Assembly (NCBI GenBank): GCA_020848855.1
Contig: JADLHH010000145.1
Location: forward strand, 1-5,158
Length of the DNA stretch: 5,158 bases
Direction of reading: 5' to 3'
Origin: Anaerolineae bacterium
Lineage (GTDB): Bacteria; Chloroflexota; Anaerolineae; Aggregatilineales; Phototrophicaceae
Position numbers and translations under genes: made by a program. This document shows, piece after piece, positions 1-5,158 of the stretch. Under the pieces are notes generated by a model. That model ran no database searches. It saw only the letters and a program-made list of their open reading frames with translations, and was not told where the DNA came from. Each line of letters opens with the position of its first letter. Position 1 is the stretch's first letter.

Positions 1-502
1 CTGGCTCGGTCAGCGTGAATTCCACTGTCAGCGGGTCAATCACCTTGATGCCGGTAATTTCTTCCGCCGCGCCGTCACGGTATTCCGGCGCGCCGACAAT
101 CGCCTCGAAGAAGAAGCTCGTCGGGGACGGGAAATCCGGCGCGAACATGCGCTCGAAGCTGTACTTCACGTCGTCAGCCGTAATGTCCGTGTCGTTGGCG
201 AACTTGCCGCCTTCGCGCAGCGTGAAGGTATACACCAAGCCGTCGTCGCTCACCGTCCGCGAGTCCGCCAGCGCGGGAGCAACCGTGTCGGTCGTTTCCA
301 TTTCGACCAAGCCACGATAGAACAGCCCGACCATCGACCACGTTTCCACCTCGTAAGCAACGTGCGGGTCAGACGTGCGGATGTCGAAGTTGGAGACGAC
401 GTGAATGATGTTGTCGCCCTGCGCCGCCGCCGGAGCAAAAGTGAGCAGCAGGGTCAAAAGGAGAAACAGGTACCACGTAGACCGTAAGCGTGCGCGGTGC
501 AT
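1..502 (-). CDS. ABC transporter substrate-binding protein, family 5 (peptide/nickel/oligopeptide type), C-terminus beyond the left edge
   Basis: This frame reads without interruption from an ATG at 502-500 to the left edge and gives the first 167 residues of a protein that is normally about 500-600 aa. Residues 1-27 look like a Sec signal peptide: a basic start (R3, R5, R7), a leucine-rich core (about 11-22) and an A25-A26-A27 site before Q28. No cysteine is present, so it is not an obvious lipoprotein. The mature part matches the SBP_bac_5 (DppA/OppA-like) N-terminal lobe: SDPHVAYE near 44-51, YRGLVEME near 62-69, the family hallmark VSDDGLVYTFTLREGGKF at 84-101, TADDVKYSFERM at 108-119, and GIKVIDPLTVEFTLTEP at 151-167. 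Such proteins capture peptides, metal chelates or sugars outside the membrane and deliver them to a two-permease, two-ATPase importer, whose genes would be expected to the left. The start is well fixed: a strong ribosome site precedes it and an in-frame TGA lies eight codons upstream. The ligand cannot be told from this fragment. Confidence 0.93.
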   Translation of the reverse strand, partial: MHRARLRSTWYLFLLLTLLLTFAPAAAQGDNIIHVVSNFDIRTSDPHVAYEVETWSMVGLFYRGLVEMETTDTVAPALADSRTVSDDGLVYTFTLREGGKFANDTDITADDVKYSFERMFAPDFPSPTSFFFEAIVGAPEYRDGAAEEITGIKVIDPLTVEFTLTEP

Positions 503-506
503 AAAG

Positions 507-515
507 ACTCCTTTT
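507..515 (-). promoter_or_regulatory. Ribosome binding site of the substrate-binding protein gene
   Basis: Read on the minus strand this is AAAAGGAGT, a near-perfect Shine-Dalgarno sequence. The AGGAG core ends 5 nt before the ATG at 502-500. It decides the start codon together with the in-frame TGA at 526-524. Confidence 0.85.
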
Positions 516-543
516 AAGAAAAATCAAATTGCGGATATTACAG

Positions 544-572
544 AACATAACATGGCGACTTGGACGCCGCAA
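544..572 (-). promoter_or_regulatory. Candidate sigma-70-type promoter for the substrate-binding protein gene
   Basis: On the minus strand a -35-like TTGCGG (572-567) is followed after exactly 17 nt by a -10-like TATGTT (549-544). The bases TGT directly before the -10 box give an extended -10 (TGn) element. Transcription would begin near 537, leaving a 5' leader of about 35 nt that carries the ribosome site. The elements, spacing and position before a clearly placed start agree well, but a match of this quality can arise by chance and the organism's sigma-factor preferences are not known. Confidence 0.4.
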
Positions 573-665
573 GATGTCCGTCAGAAGAAACTAAAATTTG
601 TCTTATCCTTTTGTACGCCGAACACAATGCCGCCTATCGCTACGAAACCCCTGTCCATGCGGGTT

Positions 666-694
666 TTCCCACCGCCGCCATTTCGCGCTACACT
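666..694 (+). promoter_or_regulatory. Weak candidate promoter for the PhyH-family gene
   Basis: On the plus strand TTCCCA (666-671) and TACACT (689-694) are separated by 17 nt. Each matches four of six positions of the TTGACA/TATAAT consensus. Transcription would begin about 25 nt before the ATG at 727. This is the best plus-strand pair I found in the 503-726 intergenic region, but it is weak; TTGTAC at 611-616 with TATCGC at 635-640 is a poorer alternative. Confidence 0.2.
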
Positions 695-714
695 CTCGGC
701 AGCATCCGTAAAAC

Positions 715-719
715 GAGGT
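715..719 (+). promoter_or_regulatory. Ribosome binding site of the PhyH-family gene
   Basis: GAGGT lies 7 nt before the ATG at 727. An in-frame TAA at 709-711 rules out any start further upstream, so this site and this ATG define the start. Confidence 0.7.
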
Positions 720-726
720 CGCCACG

Positions 727-1617
727 ATGGAGCGTCATTTCGAACTGACCAGCAATGGCTTTGCCCTCGCCCACGACGATTCTCAGATCGCACGCCTGCA
801 ACCCACGCCCGCCGCGACTCCCATCTCGGCGCTGCGTGAACAGTACGAAGCGCAGGGCTATCTCTGGCTCAAAGGGCTGCTCAATCGTAACGATGTGCTC
901 GACTTTCGCCGTCGCTACTTCGCCGCCTTTCAACATACGCCGCTGCTCGCGCCGGGAACCGACCCCGCCGAGGGCATTTACTCCGGCTTACCCGTCCCCA
1001 ACTTCAACCGCCAGCTCGTCGAAATCGTCCGCTGGGCAGCTTACGAAGCCTTCTGCCTCGCGCAGCCCATCATCGCCTTCTACGAGGCGCTCTTTGAAGG
1101 TGCGCCGTATCTGCACAAGCGCAAGCTGCTCCGTCATACGCTCCCCGGTGACCCCGGCGCGACGGGCGCGCATTACGATCTCGTCTACCTGCGCGGCGGC
1201 ACGGATCGCATCTGCACAAGCTGGATACCGATAGGCGATATTTCGGTTGAAATGGGCGGCTTGGTCTATCTCGAAGGATCACCGGCATGGGGCAGGCAGC
1301 GCGAAGCGGAATTCGCCCGTAAAAATGCCGACCTGCCGCCCGAAAAACGCATCAGCGCCTATAACAAAGACATGGACACGGGCTGGCTGCAAAAAGACCT
1401 TGCCGACCTCGCGGCAGCAACCGGGTTACGCTGGCTGATTGCCGACTATGAAGCCGGAGACATGGTGGTTCACAGCCCGTACATGATCCACGCCTCGACC
1501 ATGAACACCGATTCTCAGCAGCGCATCCGCCTTTCGACCGACATCCGCTACCAGCGCGTCCGCGACGAAATCGACGTGCGCTGGAACAACCACTGGTCGT
1601 TCGACGACATGCTCTAA
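727..1617 (+). CDS. Phytanoyl-CoA dioxygenase (PhyH) family Fe(II)/2-oxoglutarate-dependent oxygenase
   Basis: A complete 296-residue cytoplasmic protein without signal peptide or membrane segment, of usual length for bacterial PhyH proteins. The fold's active-site residues are all visible: the iron-binding HxD pair H149-Y-D151 in GAHYDLVYLRGGT, the third iron ligand H255 in the GDMVVHSPYMIHAS stretch (244-257), and R266 exactly 11 residues later as the expected 2-oxoglutarate anchor, the same spacing as H264/R275 in human PHYH. The ending RIRLSTDIRYQ (266-276) followed by EIDVRW (281-286) is typical of a widespread bacterial subgroup annotated only as PhyH family. The enzyme should therefore be catalytically competent, coupling decarboxylation of 2-oxoglutarate to hydroxylation of an unknown substrate. 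Characterised relatives act on phytanoyl-CoA, ectoine and natural-product intermediates; nothing here selects among these. The gene appears monocistronic, divergent from the transporter gene and convergent with the heme operon. Its reading frame is supported over a high-GC antisense shadow by these conserved motifs. Confidence 0.92.
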   Translation: MERHFELTSNGFALAHDDSQIARLQPTPAATPISALREQYEAQGYLWLKGLLNRNDVLDFRRRYFAAFQHTPLLAPGTDPAEGIYSGLPVPNFNRQLVEIVRWAAYEAFCLAQPIIAFYEALFEGAPYLHKRKLLRHTLPGDPGATGAHYDLVYLRGGTDRICTSWIPIGDISVEMGGLVYLEGSPAWGRQREAEFARKNADLPPEKRISAYNKDMDTGWLQKDLADLAAATGLRWLIADYEAGDMVVHSPYMIHASTMNTDSQQRIRLSTDIRYQRVRDEIDVRWNNHWSFDDML

Positions 1618-1627
1618 AGAATGTGCT

Positions 1628-2919
<1,292 letters not shown>

Positions 2920-2923
<4 letters not shown>

Positions 2924-4366
2924 CTCAACAACTCCTGCGTTTCAAATGCTGCGGTGTCGCGCTCTGCCAGAAATTCAACTGCCTGCTGTGCCGCCGCCTG
3001 CCCCTGCTTGATGCAGTCCGGCACGCCCACGCCCCGGTACGAACTCCCGGTCACGAACAATCCCGGCGGCAGCGTCGCTTCAATCGCCGTCACCCGCTCC
3101 AGATGCCCCACGTCATACTGCGGGTAGCCTTCGCGCCAGCGGAAAACACGCTGGTAAAGTGGCGGCGCTTCAATGCGGAGTATTTGTCGTATTTCTTCCC
3201 GCACCACCGCCAACAAATCGGAATCGTTCAGGTCGAGCATGTCGCGGGTATGCGGACCGCCAAAGAACAGGCGCAGCAGCACTTCATCATCCGGCGCGCG
3301 CCCGTCCCATTTCGAGCTTGTCCACGTCATCCCGTCAATCTGCCGCTCTTCGCTGCTGGGGATCACGACGCCGAAGCCATCCAGCGCATGCGGTACGTCA
3401 CTCCGGCGAAAGCTGAGGTAGCACGTCCCAATCCCCGCATAGCGAATTTTGCTCAGGTGCGCCGCCGCCTGCGGTGCAGCCTGACGCAGCAGTTTCGCCG
3501 TCACGTTGGCAGGCGTGGCGAAAATCACCGCATCGGCTTCGAGCATTTCGCCGCTCGTCAGCGCCAATCGGTAATCGCCACCCGAACGTCGTTCAACCGA
3601 CTCGACGGCTGTGTTCAGGCGCAGGTCGGCGTCTAGCTTGTCAACCAGCGCATCCACCAGTTCGTGCGCGCCCGTTTTGAAAGAGATGAACGGCGGCTCG
3701 GTGGCTGGCGCAGCTTTTCGTTCCGCCTGTGCTGCCCTACTGCCACGCATCAGGCTGCCGTATTTCTGCTCCAGCGCCGGGAACTGCGGAAACGTCGCCT
3801 GCATACTCTGGCGCTCCGGCTCGGCGTTGTAGACGCCTGCCAGCAGCGGCTCACCGAGCTTGTCCAGCGCCTCTGCCCCCAGCCGCCGCCGCACGAAATT
3901 CGCCAGCGTTTCGTCGCCGTGCCCTTCCCGGCGCGGCACAAACCGTTCGAGCAGGACGAGCAGCTTGCCCCGCCACGAAAAGAGCGGCGAACGCAAAAAG
4001 GGCAGCAGTTGGGTCGGCACGAGCAGTTGCAAGCCTTGCGGCAGCGGCGTCAGCCTGCCCCCGTGCAGCACAAACGTCCGGCTGTTGTTCGTGTTCACCC
4101 CCTGAATGCGCTCATCCAAGCCCAGTTCGCGTGCCAGTGCCAGCGCCCAGGGCTTGCGCGTCAGAAAAGCATCCGCGCCCATTTCGAGGATCAGCGGCGT
4201 ATCGCCTTTGGTATTAACATGCTCAGTGTAAACTTTACCGCCCCAGCGCTCACATGCTTCCAGCACGGTGATCTGCACGTCAGCGTCCTGCTGCCGCGCA
4301 TACCATGCCGCGCTCAACCCTGCGATGCCGCCGCCAACAATCACAAGGCGGTGCGCGGCTGTGGGT

Positions 4367-4386
<20 letters not shown>
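2920..4386 (-). CDS. hemY: Oxygen-dependent protoporphyrinogen/coproporphyrinogen oxidase (HemY/HemG type)
   Basis: A 488-residue FAD flavoprotein of the HemY (also called HemG/PPOX or CgoX) family, usual length 450-500. It removes six electrons using O2, either from protoporphyrinogen IX (classical branch) or coproporphyrinogen III (coproporphyrin branch). Seen here: the N-terminal dinucleotide motif [13 protein letters not shown] (15-27), the acidic end of the second strand [11 protein letters not shown] (41-51, E43 expected to bind the FAD ribose), [23 protein letters not shown] (178-200) typical of the family, [14 protein letters not shown] (234-247), and the C-terminal FAD-binding block [21 protein letters not shown] (442-462). 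The open frame extends upstream to 4611, but that part lies inside hemE and encodes no family sequence. I chose the ATG at 4386-4384, which places the FAD motif about 17 residues from the N-terminus; an ATG at 4398 would add four residues. Neither has a strong ribosome site. It overlaps the hemE end by 20 nt, so coupled translation is likely. Which substrate it uses cannot be settled from this window. Confidence 0.95.
2932..2936 (-). promoter_or_regulatory. Ribosome binding site of hemL inside the hemY 3' end
   Basis: On the minus strand this reads AGGAG, 8 nt before the GTG of hemL and within the last codons of hemY. It supports the non-ATG start; the resulting N-terminus ([20 protein letters not shown]) fits the usual HemL beginning. 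Confidence 0.75.

Positions 4387-5158
<772 letters not shown>

Noticed and set aside
645..666. Inverted repeat AAACCC, 10-nt spacer, GGGTTT before the PhyH gene, as a possible operator or hairpin.
   Set aside because: Six-base arms with a ten-base loop are expected about as often by chance in a region this size, the stem does not extend, and no known regulator motif is matched.
405..839. A 144-codon plus-strand frame spanning the intergenic region.
   Set aside because: It overlaps the starts of two well-supported genes in other frames, has Arg-rich composition and no recognisable domain.

Overview
The window is GC-rich, densely coded bacterial chromosomal DNA with no visible mobile-element, phage, CRISPR, tRNA or rRNA signal. 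It holds five protein genes; the two at the window edges are cut. Gene content and protein style (a C5-pathway heme cluster, a family 5 solute-binding protein, and a PhyH dioxygenase of a type I associate with Chloroflexota and Planctomycetota) suggest an environmental bacterium, perhaps Chloroflexota/Anaerolineae. That placement is inference from recalled family resemblance, not from a search.

Layout, left to right. Bases 1-502 (minus strand) are the first 167 codons of an exported ABC-transporter substrate-binding protein of the peptide/nickel type; the rest lies off the left edge. Bases 503-726 form a divergent intergenic region with a good promoter candidate for the transporter gene and a weaker one for the gene on the other side. 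Bases 727-1617 (plus strand) encode a complete phytanoyl-CoA dioxygenase-family (PhyH) Fe(II)/2-oxoglutarate oxygenase of unknown substrate. It meets the heme operon tail to tail with only 10 nt between the stop codons.

Bases 1628-5158 (minus strand) are a compact heme-biosynthesis operon transcribed right to left: hemE (uroporphyrinogen decarboxylase, N-terminus beyond the right edge), hemY (oxygen-dependent protoporphyrinogen/coproporphyrinogen oxidase) and hemL (glutamate-1-semialdehyde aminomutase). hemE and hemY overlap by about 20 nt. hemY and hemL overlap by 4 nt at a GTGA junction, so hemL starts with GTG. hemL shows that the cell makes 5-aminolevulinate by the glutamyl-tRNA (C5) route. 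HemE makes coproporphyrinogen III, and HemY performs an oxygen-dependent six-electron oxidation on either the protoporphyrin or the coproporphyrin branch. The operon promoter must lie to the right of the window.

I see no clearly novel system here. The most interesting points are the uncharacterised PhyH enzyme, the undecided substrate of HemY, the absence of a lipobox in the solute-binding protein, and the tightly coupled gene junctions.
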